A stretch of 64,000 bases of DNA from Alteribacillus sp041949975. Lineage in GTDB: Bacteria > Bacillota > Bacilli > Bacillales > Marinococcaceae. The position numbers and the translations under genes are program-made. Under the pieces are notes generated by a model. The model had not been told where the DNA came from. It saw only the letters and a list, made by a program, of their open reading frames with translations, and did not search any database. Location: the NCBI RefSeq assembly GCF_041949975.1, contig NZ_JBHFQG010000015.1, positions 1 to 64,000 of the forward strand, written 5' to 3'. Shown here in pieces: positions 28,201 to 37,763 of the stretch; within the stretch, counting starts at the first letter, position 1, and each line of letters begins with the position of its first letter.

Positions 28201-28525
28201 ATTCACTTGAACAAATATGTAGGAAAAGTGGGCACTAATTCAGCTTATAAAACATAAAATGAGAGAAAACATATGCCTTACTAAATATCGGTGTGAGGTT
28301 AGCTGTGGTACATTTTTCTTCTGCTGGCTCCATGCAGCTGAAGAATCCACTTATTCATGAAACCCGGCATTTATCAAAAGTCCAGCCATTTACTGGTATT
28401 TTCTTTTATATTTAATTTTGCCTTTGAACAACTTTTATGTATATGTCAAATTGATTTTTCAAGAGGTGAACTTTCCTCAAAAAAATTCATACGTAAATAA
28501 ATTTATAACTGGGAGGGGCTTAAGA

Positions 28526-29455
28526 ATGAACAAAGTGTTTTTAATTTTTATTGGTTCCTTGCTGTCTTTACTTTTCATGAGTGCATGCGGGGAAGGTACT
28601 AACCAAAATGTATCCGCCGATAACCCTGTCAAAGTTGTCACCACTACCGCTCAAATTGGAGACATTGCTGAAAATATAGGCGGGGAGAACGTGGAAGTTG
28701 AATCCCTGATGGGACCCGGTGTCGACCCTCATCTCTATCAAGCTTCTCAACAAGACATTAAAAAATTAGCCGATGCTGATATCGTCTTTTATAACGGTCA
28801 TAATTTAGAAGGAAATCTTCAAGAGATTTTTGAAGAAATTAATGACAAAACACCTGCCTATGCCGTGGCGGAAAATGTACCAGAAAATCAGCTGATTTCT
28901 GAAGAAGGAAGCTCTTCGACAGATCCTCACCTTTGGTTTGATCCCAAGCGGTGGACCTATGCAGTAGAAGGAGTGCGAGACGGCCTAATCGAGTTGGATG
29001 AGGAAAATGAAAGCTTATACACGGACCATGCAAGCGAGTATATTTATATGCTTGATGAACTGGATACCTTTGCAAAAGAGAAAATTTCTTCCATACCGGA
29101 AGAAAGTAGGGTGTTAGTAACAGCTCACGATGCTTTTGGTTATTTTGGAGATGCTTATGATTTTAAAGTAGAAGGATTGCAAGGATTAAGTACAGATGCG
29201 GAATATAGTGTTCGAGATGTTAATAATCTTGTTGATTTGCTCGAAGATCAAAATATTAAAGCTGTTTTTATTGAATCCAGTGTTTCTGAACGGGCCATTA
29301 ATGCGGTAATTGAAGGAGCTGCAAAAAGAGAGCACGAGGTTGAGATCGGAGGAGAATTATATTCTGACGCAATGGGAGAAGAAGATACAGAAGAAGGAAC
29401 ATACGAAGGGATGTTTCGGTATAACATTAACAAAATTGTCTCCTCACTTAAATAA
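28526..29455 (+). CDS. mntA: Manganese ABC transporter substrate-binding lipoprotein
   Basis: This 309-residue protein has a lipoprotein signal peptide with lipobox FMSAC. It belongs to the cluster A-I (ZnuA/MntA) metal-binding family: DPHLY near residue 70, DPHLWFDP near 132, TAHDAFGYF near 200, and a late acidic metal ligand. It captures Mn(II) (or Zn(II)) outside the membrane for MntBCD. The start follows GGGAGGGG; a frame extending 36 codons further upstream lacks a signal peptide fit and is rejected. It heads mntABCD. Confidence 0.88.
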   Translation: MNKVFLIFIGSLLSLLFMSACGEGTNQNVSADNPVKVVTTTAQIGDIAENIGGENVEVESLMGPGVDPHLYQASQQDIKKLADADIVFYNGHNLEGNLQEIFEEINDKTPAYAVAENVPENQLISEEGSSSTDPHLWFDPKRWTYAVEGVRDGLIELDEENESLYTDHASEYIYMLDELDTFAKEKISSIPEESRVLVTAHDAFGYFGDAYDFKVEGLQGLSTDAEYSVRDVNNLVDLLEDQNIKAVFIESSVSERAINAVIEGAAKREHEVEIGGELYSDAMGEEDTEEGTYEGMFRYNINKIVSSLK

Positions 29456-29486
29456 CTCAATCTGCTGAGTAATTGGAGGGAAAACA

Positions 29487-30218
29487 TTGAAAAACGCTAT
29501 TCACGTAGAAAATATGACAGTCGCATACAAAAAGACACCCGTTCTGCAGGATATTACTTTTTCCATTCCAGAAGGACACCTCGTGGGCATTATCGGTCCA
29601 AATGGAGCAGGAAAATCTACGCTGATTAAATCAATTTTAAATTTGGTACCACGGGCCAGCGGCACCGTTTCTATTAAAGATAAAACTGTAAAAGATCAGC
29701 GTAAGATTATTGGTTACGTACCGCAGCGAGGAGATGTTGATTGGGATTTTCCTACGAATGCCCTGGATGTGGTATTAATGGGCCGGTACGGGCATATCGG
29801 ATGGTTTAAGCACCTTCGAAAAAAAGATCGGGAATACGCATTGTCATGCCTAGATAAAGTGGGCATGAAACCACTTGCCAACCGGCAGATCAGTCAGTTA
29901 TCAGGAGGACAGCAGCAGCGTGTTTTTCTCGCCAGGGCTTTAGCTCAGGATGCAGATATTTATTTTATGGATGAACCCTTTGCAGGAGTAGATGCGACGA
30001 CTGAAAGAGCGATTATTACCTTATTAAATGAACTGAAAAATCAAGGCAAAACTGTACTTGTCGTCCATCATGATTTGCAAACTGCAGAAGAATATTTCGA
30101 CTGGATGGTCTTATTAAATAAACGTCTGGTCGCCTCAGGGCCAGTAGGAGAAACATTTACTACGGATCTATTGCAAAAAACGTATGGAGGCAAACTTACT
30201 TTCTTAACTCCATCATGA
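29487..30218 (+). CDS. mntB: Manganese ABC transporter ATP-binding protein
   Basis: This 243-residue ABC ATPase has Walker A GPNGAGKST at 37-45, signature LSGGQQQR near 138, Walker B YFMDEPF near 157 and a switch histidine in VHHD. It starts at a TTG, preceded by GGAGGG. It powers uptake through MntC and MntD. Confidence 0.9.
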   Translation: MKNAIHVENMTVAYKKTPVLQDITFSIPEGHLVGIIGPNGAGKSTLIKSILNLVPRASGTVSIKDKTVKDQRKIIGYVPQRGDVDWDFPTNALDVVLMGRYGHIGWFKHLRKKDREYALSCLDKVGMKPLANRQISQLSGGQQQRVFLARALAQDADIYFMDEPFAGVDATTERAIITLLNELKNQGKTVLVVHHDLQTAEEYFDWMVLLNKRLVASGPVGETFTTDLLQKTYGGKLTFLTPS

Positions 30219-30240
30219 ATTAGACAGGAGGAGTTCCCCT

Positions 30241-31554
30241 ATGTTGCAGGATTGGATAAATATATTATCCAGCGCTAATCTTCAATGGGTAATGTTTGGT
30301 GCTGCTTTTCTAGGCCTTGCCAGCGGTGTCGTAGGAAGCTTTGTGCTTCTTCGCAAAGAAAGTCTTGTCGGGGATGCTATGGCTCATGCGGCTCTCCCCG
30401 GAATTTGTTTTGGCTTTTTCCTTTATGGCAGAGAAGTATTTGCACTAATGGCCGGGGCTGCTCTGACGGGATTAATCGCTATTTATTCCATCCGAGCCAT
30501 TACCGCACATTCAAGACTTAAACAAGATGCAGCTATTGGGATTGTTTTATCTGTGTTTTTTGGTTTCGGAATTGTACTTTTAACCCGGATCACAAATAGT
30601 TCAGGAGGCAATAAAGCTGGATTAGATGAATTTATTTTTGGTCAGGCTGCATCACTCGTAGCGCAGGATGTACAAATTCTTTTAGGAGCAGCCATTTTGC
30701 TGCTTAGTGTATCTTTGCTTTTTTTCAAAGAACTTAAATTGCTTACATTTGATCCCTTGTTTGCAGGCGGTCTCGGTCTGCCTGTTACTTTTCTGAATGG
30801 ATTACTCAGCTCTATGGTTGTACTAATTGTTATAACCGGTATTCAAGCGGTTGGTGTCGTTTTAATGGCTGCAATGTTAATCACTCCGGCTATTGCTGCG
30901 AGGTACTGGACGGAACACCTTGGTTTAATGGCAGTATTGGCGGGAAGTATTGGGGCTTTTTCTGGAGGATTTGGAGCCATTACGAGTGCTGCCGTAACGG
31001 GACTGCCCACAGGACCAGTAATAGTTATTACTGCCACCGTGTTTTTCCTTTTCTCTTTCTTTTTCGCTCCTTCTCGCGGATTGGTTGCACGTTGGATAAG
31101 AAACCATAAAAATGACAAAGTGATCTGGCAGGAGAGGGTATTAAGAGCTGTTTATGATTTATTGGAAGAGAGATATGAAAAACGTAATACAGCGTTGTCG
31201 TTTAACCAAGAAGAATTATCTCAACTTACCCATCTCCCTGAACAAAAATTAGCTCAAACGCTTGCGCACCTACAAAAAAGGAACCTTGCCATATTAACCG
31301 AGGACGGAAAGTATCAACTTACAAACCAGGGTTTAAAGCAAGCTTACCAATCATCTCTTCATTATCGCATTCAAAATGTTTACCTTATGTATGAATCGGA
31401 ACTTGGCAATTTAGGAATTACTGAAAACCAAAATTACGAATGGGAACAAACTCCTCCATCGGTTCAAAAACGTATTAAAGAATTGCTTCGCCGTGAAAAC
31501 CTTGAGCCTGTTTCCCTACAGTCTCATAAGGCCAATTTGGACCATGGGGATTAG
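30241..31554 (+). CDS. mntC: Manganese ABC transporter permease with C-terminal winged-helix-like extension
   Basis: This 437-residue protein has an ABC-3 type membrane domain of about eight helices in residues 1-285, with LVGDAMAHAALPGI as the family motif. Residues about 290-437 are cytosolic and resemble a DtxR/MntR-like winged helix (LSQLTHLPEQKLAQTLAHL), as in the 435-residue MntC of Bacillus subtilis. That match of architecture favours manganese over zinc for the operon. GGAGGAG precedes the ATG. Confidence 0.88.
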   Translation: MLQDWINILSSANLQWVMFGAAFLGLASGVVGSFVLLRKESLVGDAMAHAALPGICFGFFLYGREVFALMAGAALTGLIAIYSIRAITAHSRLKQDAAIGIVLSVFFGFGIVLLTRITNSSGGNKAGLDEFIFGQAASLVAQDVQILLGAAILLLSVSLLFFKELKLLTFDPLFAGGLGLPVTFLNGLLSSMVVLIVITGIQAVGVVLMAAMLITPAIAARYWTEHLGLMAVLAGSIGAFSGGFGAITSAAVTGLPTGPVIVITATVFFLFSFFFAPSRGLVARWIRNHKNDKVIWQERVLRAVYDLLEERYEKRNTALSFNQEELSQLTHLPEQKLAQTLAHLQKRNLAILTEDGKYQLTNQGLKQAYQSSLHYRIQNVYLMYESELGNLGITENQNYEWEQTPPSVQKRIKELLRRENLEPVSLQSHKANLDHGD

Positions 31555-31572
31555 TAAAATGGAGGGCACATC

Positions 31573-32451
31573 ATGAGTTATGATCTTTGGATATTACTCA
31601 CAGGCGGACTGGTTGGAGCAACTTGCGGAATTGTTGGCACTTTCCTTGTTCTGCGCAAAATGGCGATGGTAGCCGATGCCATCAGTCATACAGTTCTCCT
31701 GGGAATTGTCGGAGCCTTTCTTATCTCTCAAACATTAGAAGGCCCCCTTATGCTGATTGGAGCCATTTTAGTCGGACTGTTAACCACTTTTTTTATACAA
31801 ATATTAGACTCTTCGGGTGTTCAGACCGACGCAGCAATTGGTGTCGTCTTTACTGCTTTATTTTCAGTCGGGGTGATATTGGTATCTTTATATGCAAGAA
31901 ATGTTCACCTTGATGTCGACCATGTGTTAATGGGGGATATAACATTTATTCCTTTCAAGACAGTTGAATGGAATGGTATATCGCTGGGCCCAGAAGCGTT
32001 TTGGCTTATCAGCATTGTGTTTGTTATTGATGTGATTCTATTAATCGTTATGTTTAAAGAGTTGAAAATCACTTCCTTTGACCCTGCAATGGCTGCCGCT
32101 CTCGGCATCCCGGTAACAGTTATTCATTATATTTTCATGTCGATGGTTTCCATAACCACTGTTGCTTCTTTCGATAGCGTAGGCGCGATTCTTGTCGTAG
32201 CTATGTTAATCGTTCCGCCGGCAGCAGCCTATCTGTTAACAGACAAATTATCTAATATGATCGTGTGGAGTGCGTCTATAGGAGTTATTTCTTCTACACT
32301 CGGCTATTATGCTGCCAAATGGTTGAATGTATCTATTGCCGGAAGCATGGCATCCTCAGCCGGGCTTATCTTCTTAGTTGTATTCCTCTTTTCACCTCGT
32401 CATGGCATGATATCCAAATATTTAGCACGCCGCCGGCTTACCTTGAACTAA
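31573..32451 (+). CDS. mntD: Manganese ABC transporter permease
   Basis: This 292-residue ABC-3 permease has eight or nine hydrophobic helices and the motif MVADAISHTVLLGIV, matching MntD in size. It pairs with MntC to form the channel. It is 18 bases after mntC and ends at a strong bidirectional terminator. Confidence 0.9.
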   Translation: MSYDLWILLTGGLVGATCGIVGTFLVLRKMAMVADAISHTVLLGIVGAFLISQTLEGPLMLIGAILVGLLTTFFIQILDSSGVQTDAAIGVVFTALFSVGVILVSLYARNVHLDVDHVLMGDITFIPFKTVEWNGISLGPEAFWLISIVFVIDVILLIVMFKELKITSFDPAMAAALGIPVTVIHYIFMSMVSITTVASFDSVGAILVVAMLIVPPAAAYLLTDKLSNMIVWSASIGVISSTLGYYAAKWLNVSIAGSMASSAGLIFLVVFLFSPRHGMISKYLARRRLTLN

Positions 32452-32453
32452 AA

Positions 32454-32492
32454 AAGGCCTCCCTAACTTTGAGGAGGCCTATATTTTTTTTC
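32454..32492. terminator. Bidirectional terminator between mntD and gtrA
   Basis: AGGCCTCC pairs with GGAGGCCT around ten bases, flanked by A and T runs. Its arm encodes the last residues of GtrA. Confidence 0.9.
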
Positions 32493-32936
32493 TATACTTT
32501 TTGTTTGTTTTTTAAATACAAAAAATTTCATCATAAAAAAACTGGCAGTAAAGGATAAAAACATTGCAATGCCTTTTGCTATATTGTGGCGGAGCCAGCG
32601 CGGTATTTCAAAAATCTGGAACAGTTGATTCATCCCGAGAAACACAAAGTTATTTACACCGAGGCTGACTGCTCCTTGGAGAATAAAAGCGATTCTCTGA
32701 CGATTGTTTCCTTCTGCAGAGTGACGAAATGTAATATGAGCATTCCAAAAATAACTGTTAGCTATCGCTAAAGAATAAGCAATTGTATTAAAAAGGGCGA
32801 GCATTCCGCGATCATCCGTCGGAAACAGCACAAGCAGAAGATTTAATGTACCAATGTCCACTCCTGCATTTGTCAGGCCGATAACACTAAATTGCATAAA
32901 TTGAAACGGCCCTCTTGTTATTTTTCTTCTCTTCAT
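32463..32936 (-). CDS. GtrA-family small membrane protein
   Basis: This 157-residue protein has four hydrophobic helices and the GtrA motifs FSVIGLTNAGVDIGTLNLLL near residue 17 and ANSYFWNAHITFRH near 58. GtrA-like proteins are linked to movement of lipid-linked sugars across the membrane. The ATG at 32936 has AAGGGA; a GTG 12 codons earlier overlaps the sqdX stop but has a poor ribosome site. It is the third gene of sqdB-sqdX-gtrA, so a role with sulfoquinovose lipids or another glycolipid is inferred. Confidence 0.82.
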   Translation of the reverse strand: MKRRKITRGPFQFMQFSVIGLTNAGVDIGTLNLLLVLFPTDDRGMLALFNTIAYSLAIANSYFWNAHITFRHSAEGNNRQRIAFILQGAVSLGVNNFVFLGMNQLFQIFEIPRWLRHNIAKGIAMFLSFTASFFMMKFFVFKKQTKSIEKKYRPPQS

Positions 32937-32968
32937 TTTATCCCTTCTGTTTACAAGTACCTGGATTG

Positions 32969-34111
32969 TCACGTTAACTGCTGAGTTTTTTGGCTTCTTT
33001 CGTTAATTCCCGCTGTTTCTTCATAGATGGTAAGTAATTGCTTAGCCGCTCCCGACCAGCCCAGCTCTTTAATGTCTTCTCGTGCATTAATTGAAAGTCG
33101 TTTACGAAGCGTTTCATCCTCAAAGCGCCGGATCGTTTCGGTAAAATCTCCTTGTTTATGCGGATCATACAATAAGCCTGTCCTGCCATCTTCTATTTGT
33201 TCGCAGGTTGGTCCGCTTTTAGCAGCAACCAATGGAAGACCGGAAGCCATAGCTTCTAAAATGACAAGACCAAGCGTCTCCGTCGTAGATGGAAAAACAA
33301 AAACATCAGCAGATGCAAAAGCTTTAGCTAAATCATCTCCATGCATAAAACCGGTAAAAACCGTTTTTGTTCCTTCGAAATGTTTTTCTAAAGCTTCCCG
33401 GTGAGGTCCGTCTCCTACAATAGCAAGAGTGAATTCTGCAGACGTATCCAATACGTTTTTTAGCTTTTCGATTTCTTTTTCTGCTGCAAGTCTTCCAACA
33501 TACAAAAGAAGTTTTCGTTCCGGATGACCATTTGTAAGCTTTTCTCGAACCGTGGGATCGTAATTGCTCGGATGAAATGTTTCTGTATCGACACCTCGTT
33601 TCCAGACGTGAACATTATAAAAGCCGCGATCTGAAAGCTCGTTTTGTACAGATACAGAAGTGCATAGATTTAAATCAGCCTGATTATGGAGTTTTCGGAA
33701 ATACCACCAGATTAAACCTTTAAATGGGGAGAGCTTATAGTAATCCAAATATTGAGCTACATTCGTGTGATAAGAAGCTACTAATGGATAGTCCAGATTT
33801 TTTGCAGCTCTTATCCCAGAAAACCCGAGAATAGCAGGATTCACCACATGTACTACATCTGGTTCATATTCCTTTAAATATTTTCTTACAATTGGGTTCG
33901 GAAGCGCAAACTGCTTGGAGCGGTAAAAAGGAAGGGTGCTCGCTGGCACCCCTTTTATTTCTGCTCCTTCGAATTCGTATACGCCAAGGTCTGGTGCAAT
34001 AATTCTGACCTCATGCCCTTCATGAAGCAACCATCTTATACATGCTGTCAGCCTGGTAACTATTCCATCAGTAGAAGGCAGAAACGTTTCTGTTACAATG
34101 GCTATTCTCAA
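32969..34111 (-). CDS. sqdX: GT4 glycosyltransferase, probable sulfoquinovosyltransferase (SqdX-like)
   Basis: This 380-residue GT4 enzyme begins MRIAIVTETFLPSTDGIVTRL, as SqdX does. Other SqdX-type segments are VVHVVNPAILG near residue 90, LNLCTSVSVQNEL near 150, VWKRGVDTETF near 170 and LYVGRLAAEKEI near 200; the GT4 FPSTTETLGLVILEAMASG motif binds the nucleotide sugar. It should transfer sulfoquinovose from UDP-sulfoquinovose to diacylglycerol. It lies 80 bases after a clear sqdB, which supports the call; a mannosyl- or glucosyltransferase for glycolipid is the alternative. Confidence 0.82.
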   Translation of the reverse strand: MRIAIVTETFLPSTDGIVTRLTACIRWLLHEGHEVRIIAPDLGVYEFEGAEIKGVPASTLPFYRSKQFALPNPIVRKYLKEYEPDVVHVVNPAILGFSGIRAAKNLDYPLVASYHTNVAQYLDYYKLSPFKGLIWWYFRKLHNQADLNLCTSVSVQNELSDRGFYNVHVWKRGVDTETFHPSNYDPTVREKLTNGHPERKLLLYVGRLAAEKEIEKLKNVLDTSAEFTLAIVGDGPHREALEKHFEGTKTVFTGFMHGDDLAKAFASADVFVFPSTTETLGLVILEAMASGLPLVAAKSGPTCEQIEDGRTGLLYDPHKQGDFTETIRRFEDETLRKRLSINAREDIKELGWSGAAKQLLTIYEETAGINERSQKTQQLT

Positions 34112-34191
34112 ACGAAGACACTCCCTGTTTCTTTTTTAAAGAAGATACAAGGTTCATATCCATACTTGCAGCTCAGCGCGTCAGCTTTGAT

Positions 34192-35340
34192 TTATTTCCA
34201 AGTCACATTTGGCAATACATTGTCTTGAATAACCCGATCTTTATGAGCTACAACTGTTTGAAGAATTTCACGAATAACTTCATCCGTTAAAAGGTGGGGC
34301 TCTAGGCCAAGATCTCTAAGCTTTGTATTGGCTGCTTCATAGAAATGTTTCTCAAGTTCTACCCGCGGGTTTTCTAGATGTGCCACTCCGATGTTAAACC
34401 CTTCTTCTTTTGCAACTTTTTGAACCATATTGGCAAGATCTAACACAGAGAACTCCTCAGTAAATTGGTTAAATACACGGAACTCCCCTTTATCTGCAGG
34501 GTTTTCTGCTGCAATTTCAATGCATCTAACAGTATCTTTGATATTAAGAAAGCCTCGGGTTTGTCCCCCTTCACCATAGACAGTGAGATCATGTCCAATA
34601 GTAGATTGAATAATAAAGCGGTTTAAAGCTGTCCCAAATACCCCATCATAGTCAAGACGGTTGGCTAAAACAAGATCCATTTGAGTTTCGTCAGTATCAA
34701 GACCATACACAATTCCCTGGTTTAAATCTGTTGCTCGTATACCCCAAATTTTGCATGTGAACATAATATTATGGCTGTCATGTACTTTGGAAAGGTGGTA
34801 AAAAGAGCCTGGTTGTTTAGGGTATGGAAGAACATCTTTACGTCCTTTATGCTCTACTTCTAAATATCCTTCTTCGATTGGAATATTCGGTGTTCCATAC
34901 TCGCCCATTGTTCCCAATTTAATTAAATGACAATCAGGAACGACCTCTCTAATGCCATATAAAACATTTAAGGTACCTACCACATTATTAACCTGGGTAT
35001 ATACAGCGTGTTCACGGTCAATCATGGAATATGGAGCGGAACGCTGTTCGGCAAAATGAACGAATGCATCAGGTTTTTCGCGTTTAAGTACTTCTTTTAA
35101 AAAGTCGTAATGGTTGAGATCTCCCTCATATGTACGAATTTCTTTGCCAGTTAGCTCTTTCCATTTTTGTACGCGCTCTTCTAAAGAAGCAATAGGCGTA
35201 ATAGAGTTAGATTTTAACTCATCATCATATTTTCTTCTTACTAAGTTGTCAATAATAGATACATCATGACCTTGTTTTGATAAATAAAGGGCTGTGGGCC
35301 ATCCACAAAAGCCATCTCCGCCAGCAACGATAATGTTCAC
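34192..35340 (-). CDS. sqdB: UDP-sulfoquinovose synthase
   Basis: This 382-residue short-chain dehydrogenase matches plant and cyanobacterial SQD1/SqdB along its whole length. Visible signatures are GGDGFCGW at 7-14, VRRKYDDEL, FAEQRSAPYSMID near 96, KLGTMGEYGTPNI near 141, SFYHLSKVHDSHN near 179 and ATDLNQGIVYG. Catalytic T144, Y181 and K185 align with T145, Y182 and K186 of Arabidopsis SQD1. It makes UDP-sulfoquinovose from UDP-glucose and sulfite. First gene of the sqdB-sqdX-gtrA operon. Confidence 0.95.
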   Translation of the reverse strand: MNIIVAGGDGFCGWPTALYLSKQGHDVSIIDNLVRRKYDDELKSNSITPIASLEERVQKWKELTGKEIRTYEGDLNHYDFLKEVLKREKPDAFVHFAEQRSAPYSMIDREHAVYTQVNNVVGTLNVLYGIREVVPDCHLIKLGTMGEYGTPNIPIEEGYLEVEHKGRKDVLPYPKQPGSFYHLSKVHDSHNIMFTCKIWGIRATDLNQGIVYGLDTDETQMDLVLANRLDYDGVFGTALNRFIIQSTIGHDLTVYGEGGQTRGFLNIKDTVRCIEIAAENPADKGEFRVFNQFTEEFSVLDLANMVQKVAKEEGFNIGVAHLENPRVELEKHFYEAANTKLRDLGLEPHLLTDEVIREILQTVVAHKDRVIQDNVLPNVTWK

Positions 35341-35737
35341 GTTACTACCTCCACTCTAATATTAGTTTCCATTAATTAATGGTAATGCTATATAAACACC
35401 AAATAGGCGTTATTTTCTTTTTCCCTCATTAGTACACGACAAAAATATGTGACCAAAGAAAAGGTACCATGTTCTGGAGTGTTTCGCAAATAATACATGA
35501 TAAACATGTTATTTCACTGTGTTCATTATTTTCTTTTATCACATCCGAGCGCTGCTGATTGATTTCTTGCAAAGGAGAGGTCATCAAATTCATAGAATGA
35601 TCATCTCTTCGCTGGTAATCCGCCTCTAATGCTTTTCCATTTAATTCTCCTGCTAACTTGATTCTATTTTCCCCTTTATATGCAGTTGTTACCCCTGTAA
35701 AAAAGTGTAGCATACCTTTCTATTTTCAGACAGCAAG
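35341..35737. other. Intergenic region upstream of sqdB
   Basis: AT-rich sequence of about 400 bases. A 94-codon minus-strand frame (35429-35713) fills part of it, but its only ribosome site abuts the start codon and the composition is not protein-like, so I leave it uncalled. The sqdB promoter must lie here; I cannot assign its elements with confidence and see no clear Pho box. Confidence 0.35.
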
Positions 35738-35774
35738 GAAAAGGTGCCTCTACTGTAAAATAGAGACACCTCGT
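35738..35774 (-). terminator. Terminator of the tenI-thiOSGF operon
   Basis: AGGTG-CTCTA pairs imperfectly with TAGAG-CACCT, followed by TTTTCC on the minus strand just after thiF. Confidence 0.6.
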
Positions 35775-36788
35775 CTAACCACCTATATATTTTTGATATA
35801 AGGTGCGTGCTCTGGCTTTATCGTTTTCTCCATGGATAATTGTTCTGCCATCTTGAAAAATCACAAATCGTTTGCCCTCCAGATTCAGGACAACAAGGTG
35901 TTTATTTTCTTGCTGTAACGTTGTTTCATATCTCTTTTTTAATTCCGGCAATGACAAGTATTGCTGTTCTGCCGGACGTACCTGCACAGCATTACGTCCG
36001 CATAACACTTCTGTTTTTGTGCGGTTTTTGTATTCTAAAAATGGATAAGAGGCTGCTTTGCCGCAAGAAGCGCAGTCTGCTTTTTTTAGCCTTTGAACAT
36101 CCACCGCAGAAAATTCGTTCTTCCATAAATTAAAAGATAACAGATCAGCTCGTAAGGCAGTCCAGTTTTCTGTTAAGATTTTCAGAGCTTCAGTAGATTG
36201 ATGGGAACTGACCATCTGGACAGCTGGTGCGATAATTCCTGCTGTATCACACGTTTCCCCATCAATTGGTATATCCTCCATCAAACAATGAAGGCATGGC
36301 GTTATTTGAGGCAAAATAGTATAAGTAATGCCGTAACTTCCAACACATGCTCCATATATCCATGGAAGGCCATGTTTTTGACTAAAATCATTAATAAGCA
36401 TTCGTGTATCAAAGTTATCCAGGGCATCAATAACAAGATCAGCAGGAAGTGTTTGCTCTAGCACACCGTAATCTGCTTCACCTGTAATACTTATTATTTC
36501 TATTTCGCTATTTAATTTTTGTAATCTATTTTTTGCAGCTTCTGCTTTCGGCATTTTTGATTCGGCATCTTTTTCTGTATAAAGCTGCTGCCGGTTTAGA
36601 TTACTGTATTCTACAAAATCACGATCTATAATCGTAATTTTTCCAATCCCTGCTCTTACAAGAGTTTCTGCTGCAGCACTCCCTAAAGCTCCGGCTCCAA
36701 CGATTACTGCATGTTTAGTACCAAGGATCTCCTGGCCATCTTTACCGATTCCATGAAAGAGTTCCTGTCTGGAATAACGGCTGTACAT
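35775..36788 (-). CDS. thiF: ThiF/MoeB-family adenylyltransferase for ThiS
   Basis: This 337-residue E1-like enzyme has GAGALGSAAAETL near residue 31 for ATP and the metal CxxC pairs (CLHC... and CASC). It adenylates the ThiS C-terminus so that sulfur can be loaded. The ATG overlaps the thiG stop (TGATG); a TTG one codon upstream is less likely. A C-terminal extension beyond residue 240 may be a partial rhodanese-like domain, LVVLNLEGKRFVIF, but no active cysteine is visible. Last gene of the second thi operon. A MoeB role is possible because moaC occurs in the window. Confidence 0.88.
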   Translation of the reverse strand: MYSRYSRQELFHGIGKDGQEILGTKHAVIVGAGALGSAAAETLVRAGIGKITIIDRDFVEYSNLNRQQLYTEKDAESKMPKAEAAKNRLQKLNSEIEIISITGEADYGVLEQTLPADLVIDALDNFDTRMLINDFSQKHGLPWIYGACVGSYGITYTILPQITPCLHCLMEDIPIDGETCDTAGIIAPAVQMVSSHQSTEALKILTENWTALRADLLSFNLWKNEFSAVDVQRLKKADCASCGKAASYPFLEYKNRTKTEVLCGRNAVQVRPAEQQYLSLPELKKRYETTLQQENKHLVVLNLEGKRFVIFQDGRTIIHGENDKARARTLYQKYIGG

Positions 36789-37555
36789 CAAAGCTTGCTC
36801 ATTCCTTCAACCGGGCTGCTTGCTTGGGCATACATCTTTTTTTCGATACGCCCTGCTTCAAAACCTAAACGGCCAGCTTCCACCGCATATTTCATTGCGC
36901 TTGCCATTTTCACCGGATCTTGAGCCCCGGATACTGCGGTATTTAATAGAATGCCGTCCGCGCCTAATTCCATTGCATAAGAGGCATCTTTTGGACTGCC
37001 AATACCAGCATCGACAATGACCGGAACTTCCGTTTGTTCAATAATATGAGTTAAATTATACGGATTGATTATCCCCAGTCCGGTACCGATGGGCGATGCT
37101 CCAGGCATAATTGCGTGAATACCAAGCTCCTGCAAACGTCTGGCAAGGACGACATCATCAGATGTGTAAGGAAGTACGACAAAATCTTCTTCGAGAAGCA
37201 TTTCTGTAGCTTTTATAGTTTCAACCGGGTCTGGTAACAATGTCTTGTCGCATCCAATCACTTCTACTTTGATCATGTCACACATATTGGCTGCTTGAGC
37301 CATTTTTGCAATCCGTACAGCTTCTTCGGCTGTTTTTGCTCCTGCTGTATTCGGAAGCAATTTAAACCCGCTCAAATCCATGCTTTCAAATGGGTCCGGC
37401 TGACTATCATCAAATATATTCATTCTTCGTACAGCAAAGGTTAGTACTTCTGTTTCGGAAACCCCCACTGCCTGTTTTTGCACTTCTCTGCTTGAATATT
37501 TCCCCGTTCCTAAAAATAATCTCGACTGAAATGAATAAGGGCCGATATTAAACAT
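36788..37555 (-). CDS. thiG: Thiazole synthase
   Basis: This 255-residue TIM-barrel enzyme makes the thiazole phosphate ring from DXP, dehydroglycine and ThiS thiocarboxylate. LFLGTGKY at the N-terminus, LLPNTAGAKTAEEAVR near 66 and VIVDAGIGSPKDA near 178 are diagnostic. It lies four bases after thiS with GGAGGAGG before the ATG. Confidence 0.96.
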   Translation of the reverse strand: MFNIGPYSFQSRLFLGTGKYSSREVQKQAVGVSETEVLTFAVRRMNIFDDSQPDPFESMDLSGFKLLPNTAGAKTAEEAVRIAKMAQAANMCDMIKVEVIGCDKTLLPDPVETIKATEMLLEEDFVVLPYTSDDVVLARRLQELGIHAIMPGASPIGTGLGIINPYNLTHIIEQTEVPVIVDAGIGSPKDASYAMELGADGILLNTAVSGAQDPVKMASAMKYAVEAGRLGFEAGRIEKKMYAQASSPVEGMSKL

Positions 37556-37559
37556 ATTT

Positions 37560-37763
37560 TTAACCTCCTCCTACGAAATGAACAATCTCAAATTTGTCTC
37601 CATCTTCAACAGGTTCTTTGTCGTGCTGACCTTTGATTAATATAGTTCCATTTCTTTCTACGACGGCTTTTTTTTGACCGATTTGCAGATGGTCAAGCAG
37701 CAAAGAAACAGTGGCTGCATGATCTGGAATTTCTTTTGTCGTTCCGTTAATGATTAGTCTCAA
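37560..37763 (-). CDS. thiS: Sulfur carrier protein ThiS
   Basis: This 67-residue ubiquitin-like protein ends IVHFVGGG, giving the C-terminal Gly-Gly needed for thiocarboxylation (with one extra Gly). Start is a TTG overlapping the 3' end of thiO, with AAAGGGGAA upstream. Confidence 0.93.
   Translation of the reverse strand: MRLIINGTTKEIPDHAATVSLLLDHLQIGQKKAVVERNGTILIKGQHDKEPVEDGDKFEIVHFVGGG

Noticed and set aside
35429..35713. 94-codon minus-strand frame between sqdB and thiF
   Set aside because: Its only possible ribosome site abuts the start codon, composition is not protein-like, and no family is recognised.
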